From Paraspadella gotoi (Eukaryota; Chaetognatha), in NCBI GenBank assembly GCA_051294375.1, contig CM119263.1, forward strand, positions 25,090,688 to 25,154,687: a stretch of 64,000 bases of DNA, read 5' to 3'. A model generated the notes under the pieces. The model searched no databases. It saw only the letters and a program-made list of their open reading frames with translations, and was not told the origin of the DNA. This document shows positions 37,013 to 50,737 of the stretch, piece after piece. A program made the translations under genes and the position numbers. How positions within the stretch are numbered: the first letter of the stretch is position 1; every line of letters begins with the position of its first letter.

Positions 37013-38443
37013 GTGAGGGCGAGAAAGAGAGAGCGAGCAGAATTTTTGAAAATACGTTTAAACTTTAAAATGCTTTTTTTTTTAAACGAAATATTTTTGT
37101 TTTTTTAGTTTAATATTACTCATGATAATTCTTGATTGATGGTCAGAATAAAATTCAGAGAAGCTATCAAATTGAATTGAAGAATGAAGAATGCAAAATA
37201 ATAATAATAATTGTTTTCATCTGAATTCATTAAATCGGATTTACAATACGTTATTTGTTAACGATTCTAACGCATCGAAATATACGTCTCCCCCTTTTCC
37301 GCTCGTGTTTTAAATGATGGGCTCATGGGCGCTCGAGTTGGCGCTCTCTTGGCGAGTCTCGTCTAGACTAAAGGACGATAAACAAAAATCCCGTCAGCGC
37401 GGGAAGTCGTTCCCATGACTACTATCGTCGAGACGCCTTCTGTTGCCACAAAAAAAGGAGAGCAAGGCTGGACGCGATATGGCGATCAGTTGGACCCTTT
37501 CGTTTACTCTCACACTTGGACCCTTACTCTTTCCGCTGCCGACGTTAATTCTTTGTTTTCACTTAGAACGTGAATAATAACAAGACATACAAAGCAACAA
37601 GAGTCTTAGCAGTAAGAGAGAAACATTCGTAATTGACGCAATTGCCTCATCTTGCGGTCAACGATCGAGGTCATTTTCCACTCAAAGGTGATCAGATGTC
37701 CGGCCCATTTTTAATCAGCGCCACCGAACCCCGACGAGTCCTGGAATGGAGGCTAAAACGGCGCCGGGAATTTGGTGTCGGCGTTAATCGCCGGACGAGG
37801 GCGTCACTGACGGTAATCAAAGGGAACGCATTGGGGGTTTGGGGCTTTTCAGAATCTGTCGAAGGAGAGGTGTGACGAAGAAGATTGTTCTCGGTTAAAC
37901 CAAAACCGATTTTTTCAATTGTAAGTTTCAATCATTCGTAACAGCCTTGACCGTTTAGATTACAAACGTTTCCAAAGGTTGATCTTTATCTGTTGCAACT
38001 CCTTACGTTCGAGGTCGAGAAAATAAGGCGGTCAATGCCCTGTCAGGGGGAGAGGGCCTGGGGGGGGGGAGACGTTACAGATAAGGGTCGCACTTCTGCC
38101 CAATCCCCTAGATTGTTACGGTCGAGCATCCGCCGTATCTCTTTCGCAGATGCGTAGCGAGGCTCGTTATCGGGGAAGATCCTTTGTATCTCTTTCGCGC
38201 GTTCGTCGAAAAGGTTTATCTACAAGAATCGCGAGGATTCAATGTTTGTTCGTCGTTGTAGTCGTCGTCGTTGTTGTCGTTGTTGTCGTTTCCCTTGACG
38301 ACGCTCGTCCCTTCGATTCCATCTGAGACAAACGAAACATAAATTTCGGAATCGTTGACGTCAATGACGAAGATGAAAGAGACGACTGTGACGACGACGA
38401 TGAGAACGACGAATCGCTCTCTCTCTCATCTCCTTTCTCTCTC

Positions 38444-38541
<98 letters not shown>

Positions 38542-39316
38542 GTTACCAAGTAGAATCGATTCTATGTACAATACATATTTAACTACATTTTTAGAATTTT
38601 TTGGATTGTCTTCGTTGTCATTGTTGAAATTCAGCGTGACAGCGCCGAGACCTGCTAATAGGTTTACGAATGACAGACAACACACAAATTTTTTATCCAT
38701 TTTTTTTAAACTAAACCGTATTAAAAACAAGTCAAGGAGTATTTTTCTGTTTTAATACATAGTTGGCTATTTTGTTCTAGGGAACAAATTCTGTCCGTAA
38801 AAAGTCAAATGATGAACAGACTGCCAATAATCAAAGTCATGGACGTCTAAAAAATCCGGAAACCTCACGAGAAAATCCCCCCCAAATTCCCCGCCCCTCG
38901 ACCGACAGCGTCTGGCGATCGGATTAAAGCGGATTATGACGGGCGAACCCGCTAGTGTCGGGCAAAGGCACAGTGGCTCCGTCGGGACTAGGCCGGGCAA
39001 AGGAGATGGCGTTGTGTCCGGAGAGATTATAAAAAGTAAGGAGTGAGGTTGACATTTTCAGGCGTGCGAATTTTCCTGTCGACACGAATAAAACTCGCCG
39101 GTCGATGAGCTTTTATTTACATTTATTCTGGGAATTTGTTTACTCCTCCGCCGCACGGAATAACCTCGTTTATCAGAGTGATTCTCGTCTTTTTTTTTTC
39201 AGTGAGAGGTTAGAAAATTAGTTGTAACAGAAACGATAAATAAAGTACAGGGAATGCAACGTAACAATCGGAGACTGACCGAGCTACTTTGTATTTTAAG
39301 TCTATTCTTTTTACAG
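37013..39316. other. Intron of the caudal gene, with (CT)n
   Basis: The 2.3-kb intron before the homeodomain exon contains an imperfect then perfect (CT)n array at 38407-38540 and GTC-rich sequence near 38240-38300. No other exon was recognised. Confidence 0.75.
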
Positions 39317-39462
39317 AACGTACGCGCACTAAGGACAAATACCGCGTTGTCTACAGCGACCATCAACGGGTGGAGCTGGAGAAAGAATTTATTCTTTCTC
39401 CCTACATCACCATCAAGAGAAAGGCCGAGCTTGCGCTGTCGCTTGAACTCTCCGAAAGACAA
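39317..39462 (+). CDS. cad: Caudal/Cdx, homeodomain exon (N-terminal part)
   Basis: After TTTTACAG the exon reads (K)[33 protein letters not shown] and [15 protein letters not shown], ending at CAA|GTGAGT between homeodomain residues 44 and 45, an intron position known in Cdx/caudal genes. [10 protein letters not shown] and YITIxRKAELA are caudal signatures. Against the common LELEKEFHYSRYITIRRK, this protein has V14, I21-L22, P24 (normally Arg) and K29. The product binds DNA as a transcription factor in posterior patterning and gut development in animals generally. Confidence 0.95.
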
Positions 39463-39686
39463 GTGAGTTACCGGGTGAGGCGATGTGAGAGGATTATGAA
39501 CTAAGAAAGTTGTCACAAGAAAGTAATATTAGAATTAAATTTTTACTTAACTTCTTGGTGTATTTTCTCTTTCTTAACTCCTTTATCCGAGTAAATATTC
39601 ATACGCAAAAAATCTAATTTACATTTCGAAATTCTTGAAGATAAAATTAAATACTTTTGCTTCCATCGGTGTCCCTCGGTTCTCAG

Positions 39687-40511
39687 GTGAAAATTTGGTT
39701 CCAAAACCGCCGAGCGAAGGAGAGGAAACAATTTAAGAAGGAGGGCGCCATCGGCGCCAAAGATTCGACTCCGGCGTCGCGCGTCTCCGACGGAAGTCTC
39801 TCCCCGACGCCAGAGGAAGAAGACGCCGTCGCCCTGGGCGTCCCTGACCTTGGGTCAAAGGGGACGGAAAGTGCGCCGGGAGCGGAGCCTCGTGTCGCGG
39901 GAACAGGCGTTGTCGACGAGCGCGGCGTCGAGCTCGGCGTCGGCGGCGTTCTCGGCAACGTCAAATCACAAACGAACGAATCAAGTTATTCCATCGATAC
40001 CAATTTTCATCCTCCTTCCGAAGACCAAACTTTCTTTCCACCGCTTCCGCCGCTGCAGCAACACGCGCAGCATCAGGAGGGCTTCGCTCAATTTCAGCTT
40101 CAGCATTCGGCGCCGAGACCCGAGGAAGAGTCACCGTTGGCCTCTTTGCAGCAGCATGCTGCAGTGGAACAGGGTCTAATACAAAGTTCCTTGCAGTCGA
40201 GGGTTACAGAGCAACTGTTGCGGCAGCGGCCCACGATAGATAAACAGCTGCAGCATCAACCTCCGAATCAAAAACCATTTGATTACATTTCTGCGGAAGC
40301 CAATTCTTTCGACGCCGCTCATTACGACGCTGCGTGCGCCTCGCCTCTTCCGTCGTCGCCCTATTTCTACAATAACGCGGAAGGGCGCCACTTCTTTCCC
40401 TCGCAATCGCAACTCGAGAAGAATTCCGCGTTGGAGTCGGCGACGATGACGACGACAATGATGACGACGAGGACGGAGAAAGCGGAAGAGGATTCCTCGA
40501 CAATCCGTTGA
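39687..40511 (+). CDS. cad: Caudal/Cdx, recognition-helix exon and C-terminus
   Basis: After TTCTCAG the frame continues VKIWFQNRRAKERKQFKKEG. This completes helix 3 with Gln50 and Asn51 and the caudal-specific AKERK tail. The remaining roughly 255 residues are unstructured: acidic (PTPEEEDA), Gln/His-rich (LQQHAQHQEGFAQFQLQH, LQQHAAVEQG) and Tyr/Ser-rich (SPLPSSPYFYNN), ending at TGA (40509-40511). AATAAA follows at 40598. The join with the previous exon is in phase 0. The long Gln-rich tail is a plausible activation domain, longer than in vertebrate CDX. Confidence 0.95.
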   Translation: MKIWFQNRRAKERKQFKKEGAIGAKDSTPASRVSDGSLSPTPEEEDAVALGVPDLGSKGTESAPGAEPRVAGTGVVDERGVELGVGGVLGNVKSQTNESSYSIDTNFHPPSEDQTFFPPLPPLQQHAQHQEGFAQFQLQHSAPRPEEESPLASLQQHAAVEQGLIQSSLQSRVTEQLLRQRPTIDKQLQHQPPNQKPFDYISAEANSFDAAHYDAACASPLPSSPYFYNNAEGRHFFPSQSQLEKNSALESATMTTTMMTTRTEKAEEDSSTIR

Positions 40512-40597
40512 GAACAAATTGGTTGTAGATGCTGCGGGAATCGGGGAGAAGTTAGTTTTCAGTAGCGTTATCCAGGATGATGATGATGCTTTTCTTA

Positions 40598-40603
40598 AAT
40601 AAA
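40598..40603 (+). terminator. Polyadenylation signal AATAAA for the caudal gene
   Basis: AATAAA 87 bases after the stop codon at 40511. Confidence 0.6.
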
Positions 40604-41043
40604 GATAACAAGGCTTTAAGTTCAATTATGCAAGCATTTTAAAATGGCCATGTTTTTCTTGTAACGCATTGTCGACAAATAAGCGACGTTTCAATGATAT
40701 TCAAACCCTCGAATTCCTGGAATGTTTTTGAAATGTTTTTTTTCGATGCCAAAAAAAAAGAACAAACAAAAAAAAAAGGTGAATTTTTGTCCTTTTTTCT
40801 CCTTTTTTTCCCCGACTTCAGCTCCTAAAGCTGCCGAACGAACCAGAGAACAAACGGCGGCGGCGGCAAAGATCAATGGGCTGACCGCAAAGGTCAATTA
40901 GGCGGGGATCAAAGAAGTTTCGCCGCCAAACCCTTTCGCCGCCGCCAGCCCAGATTTTCGCCGATTTTCCTCCTCTTTTGTTTTCCAAATTCTATGGTGT
41001 TTTTCTATGGGGCCAAGGATCGCCGACCGGTCGGACGAGAGGA

Positions 41044-41121
<78 letters not shown>

Positions 41122-41819
41122 TAGATAGAGAGTTCGGGTTCCGGCGATGATGGTCAAAAAAGAGAGAGGCCAGCCGCCGCATGGGTCAACGGCCGAAGCC
41201 AAGCCTTGCCCATGCTTTGCAGAATAGTAACGCAGAAACTCGTAATTCTTGTTACAAACGGAATGAATCTCTAGAGTGACTTTTATGAGAAGAGGAGGGA
41301 GAGAGAGAAGGAGAGAGAGAGAGACTGAGAGAGAGTGAGAGAGAAACTTAAACGTCAGTGGTATGATTTATGAAGAAGTTCTGGTTTCGACTCGCATCCG
41401 AATTCCTAAAATAAAATTTTATTTTTGAATAGCGTAATCTGTAGAAGAACGTGCATGGATTTACTATTTATTTACATAGTCTGCTAATTTTTTTCAGCGT
41501 ATTTTGAAATGTAATTGTTTTAATTTCATTGTACTATTATGACCCCAGCTTCATTCCGGAGCTGAAGAATTGACTATAAGCTTTAAGGGCTTTCAAATTT
41601 TTTGTTGGTTAGATATTAGTTACTTTGTAAACTTGTAGATATTGCCAGTATCTAGTCCAATATATCACAAAATGATTTGATTTAAATTTTGCAAAATTCT
41701 TCGCTTTTCCTTTTTATATGCGTAATGATAAGTATGGCTTTAGTTACTAAGGATAATTCGAGAGTCACAAAAGCACCAGTGAAATAATATTTGTAATTTA
41801 ATTGATTCATTTTCTAATC
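40604..41819. other. Intergenic, with (GA)n arrays
   Basis: (GA)n at 41051-41118 followed by GATA repeats, and a shorter GA tract at 41296-41345. No exon was seen between the convergent caudal and sphingomyelinase genes. Confidence 0.7.
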
Positions 41820-42173
41820 TCAACACATCCCGTCCAACGCACTTCGTCGACCGATCAGACTTTGCAGGTTTGCTCCCGGCAACTCCGGCAGAATCTTCCT
41901 GCAATACCCCGGATCGTACGGAACAGCCGTGACCATCCGACAGAGCAATTCTGCTTTGCTATGGTCGATTGGGCCGTTTCTCTGGTAAAACCGTGAGAGG
42001 TCGCGGAACATCTTGTCGTCGCGGATCATTCGACGAACGATTCGGTCCCAGTCGCCCGGGAAGATCGTGGAGGAGTTGTAGGCAGACGTCGCCGCGTATT
42101 CCAGCTGCCAGTCGGCGTGTCCTGCGGCGTTGGCGAGGGTGAGGTTAAGAAAGTGAGTCTTCGATTCGAGGAC
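41820..42173 (-). CDS. SMPD1: Acid sphingomyelinase, C-terminal exon
   Basis: Begins after CTTCCAG on the - strand in phase 0 and reads VLESKTHFLNLTLANAAGHA, then WQLEYAATSAYNSSTIFPGD, and ends with CRMVTAVPYDPGYC and GRRSALDGMC at TGA (41822-41820). The WxLxYxA... and paired-Cys pattern matches the C-terminal lobe of acid sphingomyelinase, which closes over the catalytic domain and is held by disulphides. With the first exon it gives a 606-residue protein, the normal length for the family. Confidence 0.92.
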   Translation of the reverse strand, partial: VLESKTHFLNLTLANAAGHADWQLEYAATSAYNSSTIFPGDWDRIVRRMIRDDKMFRDLSRFYQRNGPIDHSKAELLCRMVTAVPYDPGYCRKILPELPGANLQSLIGRRSALDGMC

Positions 42174-42400
42174 CTGGAAGAAACCAAAGATTTCAGGTTC
42201 AAACAAATGAACAAGACCTTTTGGGAGATTTGTCTTGAACGTATAATTTGATTTATTCTTTGAATGCTTCACGATGTACGTATTTAAGTTAAATTGACTT
42301 TATTTAAGCTTGACGTCATTTTTACGCGTATCATAATAATTGTTTGGGGTTTCTGTTGTTGGCTATTGATCTACTAAAAGCTATATTCCATTTGTCAAAC

Positions 42401-43867
42401 CTGCCGAGTCGAATTTGGCCGCAATCCATCGACTTCGTATATCCGAAAAGCCGGATTATTGTTGCTGTAACTCGTAGCAGAGGGCGCCACGTAGGCAACA
42501 GCGACGGGCCGCTTGAGAGTTGCAGCATCGTAGAACACCCGGAACTCGTCCAAGTGGGTGTGGCCGAAGAACTGACCGGCAATCGTCGACTCGAACCTAT
42601 CAACGATGCGCACGTAGTTAAACGCCCAAGACTTGAGGCAACCGGTGGGCGGAACGTGACCCAGAATGTGCACCTTCTCCCCGGCAGCCTCCGCGGCCAA
42701 GAGCTCGTGGACGAGCCATTTGAGTTGGCCTAGAGGGTCGTTGTCGTCGATGAGCAGCCACCAGTTGTCGAGGAGACAGTAGTTGGTGTTGAGGGAGACG
42801 ACTCGGAATCGATCGTCCACGCGCGTCGAGTAGAAAGCGCCGCGTCTCACAGTCTGAGGAGAATCAAAGCCCGAGGGGAGTCGATTACTCCAGGTTTGCT
42901 CCATCCGGTCGTAGAGCCACGACATGGAGTGGTGTCCGTCGTAGTCGTGAGGAGGAAAATTATTGGCGGGAGCCGATTCATGGTTGCCGAGAGCGGGAAA
43001 GATGGGTGTTCGAGGAAAGGCGTTTGCGAGGGCGTCGAAGATCCAATCGGTGCTCCGCAAATTTTTGGATTGCGTTTGGTTCCAAATGTCGTGGGGAGGC
43101 GCGTCGCCGGTCCAGTAGATCCAGTCGAATCCACCTTCGCTCTTTTCTAGCCTCTTGAGCGCCTCCAACATGTTGTGGAAAGTCCTTTGAGGGATGTCAC
43201 ATTTTCCGGTAGAACCCCAGTATCCTGCGGGGGATTTTACCTTTTTGTCCTTGAAGACGTCTCGATCGCGACAACAAAGTGGCTCGTCGCAATCGGATTC
43301 CGCTCCTGGTTTGTATCGAAAATCCACGTGGGGATCGGAGATGTGCAACACCCTCTTTCGTGGGGCCCCCTTGGGTGGCGTCCGCGGCGGCGTCACGGGA
43401 GGCTTCGGCGGCGTCGACGGGATCGTCACCATCCACCGAACTTTGATCGACGGCGAGCAAACGTTAAACAGAAGCTCGCAAATCTCGTCGCCAGGTCGCG
43501 TCGTGTTGCGGAGCGTCTCCACCGCCATGTCCTTGTAAAGTGAGACGGCGCCGGCGCAGACTTTCTTGGCGACGACGCCCAAAAAATCGAGCGGTCCACA
43601 AAGAGCGCCGATGATCTTGGCGATAACCTTGGGGGAATCGATGACACGTGCGGCGACTCGAGCGCTTTCAAACGCCGCTCGACAACCCCAGCATTTGAAG
43701 TCAAAATATTGAGACGGCGCCGTGGACTCAAAGATTTTATCCGGCGACAAATGATCAAGTTCTGGCGCCGCATTTTCCTGCAACGATTTTAAATTCTCTT
43801 TCGGGAAGGCAGCGACGCCGACGAAAAGAAAATAAAAAAGAAGCAAGATCGAGTCTGAAAATCTCAT
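42401..43867 (-). CDS. SMPD1: Acid sphingomyelinase, first exon (signal, saposin, catalytic domain)
   Basis: Hydrolyses sphingomyelin to ceramide and phosphocholine in lysosomes or outside the cell. ATG at 43867 is followed by a signal peptide (LLLFYFLFVGVAAF, residues 8-21). A saposin-B domain spans residues 57-140 with six cysteines (59, 62, 90, 104, 130, 137), then a Pro-rich linker (PPKPPVTPPRTPP). The metallophosphatase domain has every metal-binding motif: ISDPHVDFRY (D178, H180), YWTGD (D255), ALGNHES (N295, H296), LGHVPP (H404) and FGHTHLDEF (H436, H438). The exon ends CGGCAG|GTTTGA at codon 489. The domain order and motifs identify acid sphingomyelinase clearly, and all catalytic residues seen suggest an active enzyme. 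Invertebrates often have several paralogues, so orthology to SMPD1 itself is inferred. Confidence 0.95.
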
Positions 43868-45246
<1,379 letters not shown>

Positions 45247-47194
45247 GCACTCGCACTCACTTTAGTTCCATCTGAGAATGGAAGGAATTTACCCCGGGTC
45301 TCATCTCAAGTTCTTTCATCTTTCTAGAACGCAGCTCAACAACGCTCCCGATTTCTTAACGTTACAGATGTTAAATTTATTTGAATCTTGAAAGTGAATC
45401 TCGGTTGTTATAAGGCGGCGACGAATCTAACCAAAGTTTTTTTTTGGAAGCTTTACTCTTCTTCACCCTTTTCGTCGTCGTCGTCGTCATCGTCGTCTCT
45501 GTTGTTCTTTGTAACCGCCCGCCCACAACATCTGTTTAATTCTAAACTTCAAAACATCACACATTTTCAAAAAAAATTAATAGTTTTATCGTCAAAAAAC
45601 AATTTTTTAACGAACAATTTATAAAGATTTAAATATTAATTTGACTCCCTGTTACAGGTTGTAACGGCATTTTAAATAACAAATTCTTTCCTTCCCATTT
45701 TTTGAAATCTCTTAAACATTAAAACCTCTTTAACAATTTTTTTAAAAAAAATTTATTAAAACTAAAGTCGGAAAAATGAAACTCATAACCTTTGGAATTT
45801 TAACCACAAATGTCCTTAGTCTAGTTTAAAGGTTCACATGTCTCGCCGATTCTAAAAAAAGAATCTTCTAAAACTCATCCTCTTTGCAAACAGCAGGATT
45901 TACAACTGTATCTCCTTCTTGCCTTTGGACGAGGAAAGGGTTTTTGCTCTGAATTGTGACATCAGAATGCACACAGACACACGCAAAATAAGGAATAGTA
46001 TTTAAAGAAAAGTCGACCATTTAATGTCATTGAGAGAAATAGAGTAAGAAAGTCAAGCAATCCAATTAACAGAAGATCTTTTCTTCTCTCTCTCTCTCTC
46101 TCTCTCTCTCGATTTGGCCGTGTTTTATTTGTTCTTTAACACCCGGAAGCGTTACTGTCACCGATTACGATAATGCCGTCCGTCAAAAGCAAATTTCTAT
46201 TTTAATTGCTGTTATACTGTTATACTACTAGAGCAACTGTCAAATATAAAAAATTGATACAAATACAAAAATCTGCGCTAGATTATACGTATATTAAATG
46301 ATTATTGAAAAGCTGTTTTACGAAACATGTTCAACTACTTTTAATAAATATTATCATAGTCATCGATAAATTTGTGATTTTGACAATAATAATATAATAA
46401 GTATAGTATAAAAAATTCTCCAGTGTTCCAATAGTTACTGATTTTGTCATCATGACATAGTAAGGGAGGGAATTTTTTTTGAGGATTCTTTTTGCTGCGC
46501 ATGCGTCGTTATATCGATCGTTTGCAATTCTTTTTGTCAAGAGACAATGAAAAAAATATTTCTTTCACCAGGCGTCGATATCCAGATGGTTAAGGCAAGC
46601 CTCACAATTGTTTCCTATAGGACATCATTAAAAATAATCAATTTAAAAATTGAAAAGGAGCGGTGACCTCGATACAGATATGGCATGTATAACAAATACA
46701 AAAATTATTCATTTCATAAATAAGCTTTCTTGATCCCTGCTATATTGTATGAGTGAACTGTATGTAAAAAAAAAATTCTGTTAAATTCTTAGATTATCAA
46801 TAAAATAAATTAAAACAAAAATACACTCTCTGGCTCTGTCTCACGCTCACGCACAAATAGAAAAAAAATCTTGATAATAAGTGACATGCGATAATAATTT
46901 TCAAATTTTTAAAGGGAAAAGTCAAAATTTAAAGTTTAAATTTGTCTGTTTTTATTCAATTTTTAATTAATTTAAAAAAAAAAATAACCGATACAACCAT
47001 CCAATATAAAATCTATTTGATTTTACTGTATCTGACCTAATTAAAGACGTAAATATTTAGTTATTATGCTATTCCATGCATGAAATTACAATATCACAGG
47101 GCAAAAAGAAAAAAAAAACGATTATAGAGCAGTCAAGAATCTGTTAAGAATACATTTTGAGTTGCACCGTTCTATTTTAAGTTTGAAAAGAATC

Positions 47195-47198
<4 letters not shown>
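45247..47198. other. Non-coding, AT-rich, with a dispersed-repeat-like tail
   Basis: The stretch 46690-46735 (AAAAATTATTCATTTCATAA and following AGCTTTCTTGATC) resembles the internal part of the dispersed repeat at 55190-55450. A tRNA D-arm-like ATGGTTAAGGCA occurs near 46584 with no T-arm. A CT tract lies at 46086-46110. Confidence 0.5.
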
Positions 47199-47348
<150 letters not shown>

Positions 47349-48925
47349 TCCCTCCCATCCATTCTTCCTTAAATCGATGAACAAACGTCGATGGCCAAAA
47401 TTAAAAAAAAAAAAATCCTCACTTCAACTGGAAATCTTATTGTGTTTGTTCAAATCGTTCGCTCTCTCTTTTTTTCACTTTCTATGTATAACACTATAGC
47501 TAAATAATGTAATTTGCTTGCGCTTTCCATACACGAGAGCCAAGTAACTCGATTTACAAAACAATTTTTTAGACTGAAAGGATGGATACAAGCCAAATTA
47601 GGTTCGAAAGTCAAGCGAAGTCAACTTTTCAGTTCGGGCGACAAAGATTTTCTTCAAAATCGCATCATGCTCTTCTCGAGGCCCTACATCGAAACGAGCG
47701 CCCTTCAAGAACTCTACAATTTACACTAAATTCCCACAGTCATGGACTTGGAAATGGTTCCAAATGTTTTTTTTTTGCGCGTCGGAGGTGCGTCGAAGCA
47801 AACATTCGCTTAATTGCTCCCCTGTTTCTCATGTTTGCTCTTTCGCCCCGGCCAGCGCTTTCTCTCGCTCAGGATAAAGTTTAATCAAACACTTTGGATG
47901 GAATCGAAATCCAGAAAGAAAATAAATGGGAGACGAGTTTCAAGTTTTGAAATTTTTTTTTTTCTGTATTTTACATTTTGGAAGGATTCTCGGCGGCCTT
48001 TTTTTTAGCTGAAACGATTGTATCTCTCTCTCTCTTTCTCTCTCTCTCAGTCTCTTTATTTTTTTACCCTCTCTTTCATTCTTGCTCTTTTCTCTGACGT
48101 CCCTTCCCAGCTAAAAAAGAAATTTAAATGCAAAGTCGGTTTAAAAAAAAATTGAGGATTCTCACTGCGTTCCTTTCAGAAATGTCAAGCCAACATTGTA
48201 ATGGCCGCGAAAGAAATCCGAACAAAAAATCCATTTTTCTGGCCGAATTTTAAAGGAAAAAATATTTTTGAAAAAAATTTTGAATTCGTTTATTTTTTTG
48301 TAGCATAAAAAATATATAATTTATTCGTTTTTGAAAAAAAAACACAAAAAACTGCGTTGCAAAAATAGAGCAACGACTATTTTTTCTCTTGGGCTGAAGT
48401 CGAAAACTTTTCTCGCGATGTTTTATTAACGGATTTTGGAAGCGAAAAAAAAAGAAAGAAAATAAACATATTTTTGGCTTGGGACTTTTGACTCCCTCTC
48501 CATCTCACTCGCTTCTGTCAATTTGTCACTAGCTTCTATCACCATTCTCTCACGAGATTCTATCTCTTCTCATTTGCAAATCTTTTACAATTAAAATGAC
48601 TAATCTTCAAATTTAAGGCCCCTCACATATTCTCACCCATCCTTTCTTTACTCCTTTGATCTTTCGCGTCATATTTCACGGACGATCGCCTCTCCACCGA
48701 CGAAGTTATTTCCTTCTCAGGTCTCGATTCCATTTTTATTCCATTTAATCTCTTCTTTCATCTTTGACGCGCAATTTCTAAATTTTCACAATATCACAAG
48801 TTGCCTCCCTGTCTTCACGATTCTCGCTGACCGCTACAATTTTCTACATTTCTCGATATTGCGAAGAAAAAAGAAAATGTAAGTCAAAAAGGAACAAAAT
48901 ATCTTTAAACTCTTTCCGCTTGCAG
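47349..48925. other. Upstream region of the COBL gene
   Basis: AT-rich with short CT tracts (48024-48052). No exon was recognised. Because the frame of the first COBL exon stays open back to an acceptor-like TTGCAG at 48920-48925, an earlier 5' exon may lie in this stretch. Confidence 0.5.
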
Positions 48926-48980
48926 AGAGAGAGAGAGAAATTCGGGGGATATTTCGGGCGACGCTGAAACCAACAGGGAG

Positions 48981-49787
48981 ATGCCGGCGCCCAAACGAAG
49001 AGCTCCTCCTCCGCCTCCTCCACCTCTTCCTCAACCACCCTCTCGATCCGACGTCCTCGCCACGCCCCCTCGTCCCCCTCCGCCGCCCGAAACTCACCCA
49101 ACGCCTCCAAAAGATCATCATCCTCATCCAGGGAACGAATCCTCACCTCAAGCCTCTCGTCGCGTCTCATCGCTGGAGACTCCCAACCGTCCGACCTCGC
49201 CTCCGGAAAGACCTTCCGCTTTTCCTCACCCAGCATCAGCATCAAAAACTCCTCGTCGTCCGACTTCTCCGCCGGAGAGAACTCGAGCGACTTCTGCCGA
49301 AAAACCTTCTTCAATCCCGAGTCAACCACCCTCTTCTCCGCCCCATTCTACTTTATCTCCTCCTCCATCTACTCCTCCCCGAAAATGTCATCCAACTCCT
49401 CTTCCTCCTCCTCATCCCTTTCCACCCAGCGAAATTTTCCCGCCCACTCTCGATTCATTCGCTCCTCTTCCTCTTCCGCCTCCTCCCCCACCTCTTCCCC
49501 CTCCCCCTACCAACTCCTCCCCGGTGACTCAGACTTCTCCTCCGCCCAGAGGTTCTTCGGATCCTCCGTCACCATCCCTGCGACACCGACGGCAGTTGCA
49601 GAAACGACAGCAGGAGCAGCAGGAAAGTCAGCGGCGGCAGGGTGAGCCGCCTTGCCCCGTGACGTCATCGGAATCTTTGATTCCGTTGGGGTCGTCGTCG
49701 TCGTCGCCGGCGGCGGCGGCGGCGGCGGCGAAAAGCGGTGAATCTAAAGGCGAATCTAGTCAAGGCGACGAATCTAACTTACCTCAG
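48981..49787 (+). CDS. cobl: Cordon-bleu (COBL) homologue, N-terminal proline-rich exon
   Basis: Cordon-bleu proteins nucleate actin filaments. ATG at 48981 begins MPAPKRRAPPPPPPPLPQPP, matching the Arg-Ala-Pro-rich start of vertebrate COBL. About 200 residues of Pro/Ser-rich sequence follow (RPTSPPERPSAFPHPA, SPPPSTPPRK), then a basic Gln-rich patch (RRQLQKRQQEQQESQRRQG), a Ser run and an Ala run. Such polyproline tracts recruit SH3 proteins and profilin. The exon ends CTCAG|GTAAGG in phase 0. The frame is open upstream to a possible acceptor at 48925, so the ATG could be internal. Confidence 0.75.
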
Positions 49788-50062
49788 GTAAGGAGAAATG
49801 TTAGCGCTTTCACAAAAGATTTGTCGATGACAAATTTGTCCGGCAAGGGCCGTACGGCAATGAACGGGAATACAAAAATACAAAAATAAATAAAATTATG
49901 AAACCAAAAATACATTAGAATTCATCTTTATTTACGCCAAAAACGCGACATTAAATATATATCTTTGAAAAGTAAAAAATCCTCACTAAGTCGAGGAATT
50001 TTTAGCATTTTTGTCGTCCGTCGATTTTCATTGTAATTTCGATTTTTCTTTCTCTTTTTTAG

Positions 50063-50640
50063 GCTAAAATTTGGAAATTGGAATCGGGTCGCGAGACGCA
50101 GCCAAAAATCCTGGAAGCGACGGAAGGGACAGGCGGGGAGACGACGTCGACGACGATGACGACGACGACGACATCAGCATCGACGGGCGGACTCGAAGAT
50201 TCAGAGTCGAAAGGACGAGAAACCGAAGTCAAACAAATCGACGGACGGGAGAGAGAGATTAGGGAAAAACCGGCGGAAGGGTTCGACGGAGAAAAAGGAG
50301 AACGAATCTTAAAAGAACGAGGGCCGAATTACATCGTAGAACGAGAGAACACTCCAGAGGAAGACCTACAAAAATGGCCGAAAGAACTACTCGTAAAATA
50401 TTCTGGGAAACCACAAGACCAACTGGAAGAACAACCAGAACAATCAGAGCAAACCTGGGATAGACAATCACAACTGGAAACTCACTCGCTTTACAAACGA
50501 AGCGAATCGATCGAGAGAGAAGGAAATCGTCCACAACCTCCGCGCAGAGGACATCGTCTCATGGAGAGTCGGAAGGGGAGGGCGCCGCCTCCGCCGCCGC
50601 CGGCGCCAACGGCGCCACTTTCAATGTCATCCGTGAGCCA
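50063..50640 (+). CDS. cobl: COBL homologue, acidic exon
   Basis: After TTTTTTAG the frame continues AKIWKLESGRETQPKILEAT, with a Thr run, then charged sequence (SKGRETEVKQIDGREREIRE, LQKWPKELLVKYSGKPQDQL) and RKGRAPPPPPPAPTAPLSMS at the end. The donor CA|GTAAGT leaves phase 2. No known domain. The closing RAPPPPPP is again the KRAP-type signature. Assigned to COBL by continuous phase on both sides. Confidence 0.75.
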
Positions 50641-50737
50641 GTAAGTCATTTATGCTTTTCATACTTTATATGATGTGTGTTCATAACGAATATTTACGTT
50701 TACTACAATTTTTACGCTAATTTTGTGATATCTCCAG

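Noticed and set aside
46570-46630. tRNA-like D-arm (ATGGTTAAGGCA)
   Set aside because: No T-arm or acceptor pairing. At most a relic of a tRNA-derived SINE.
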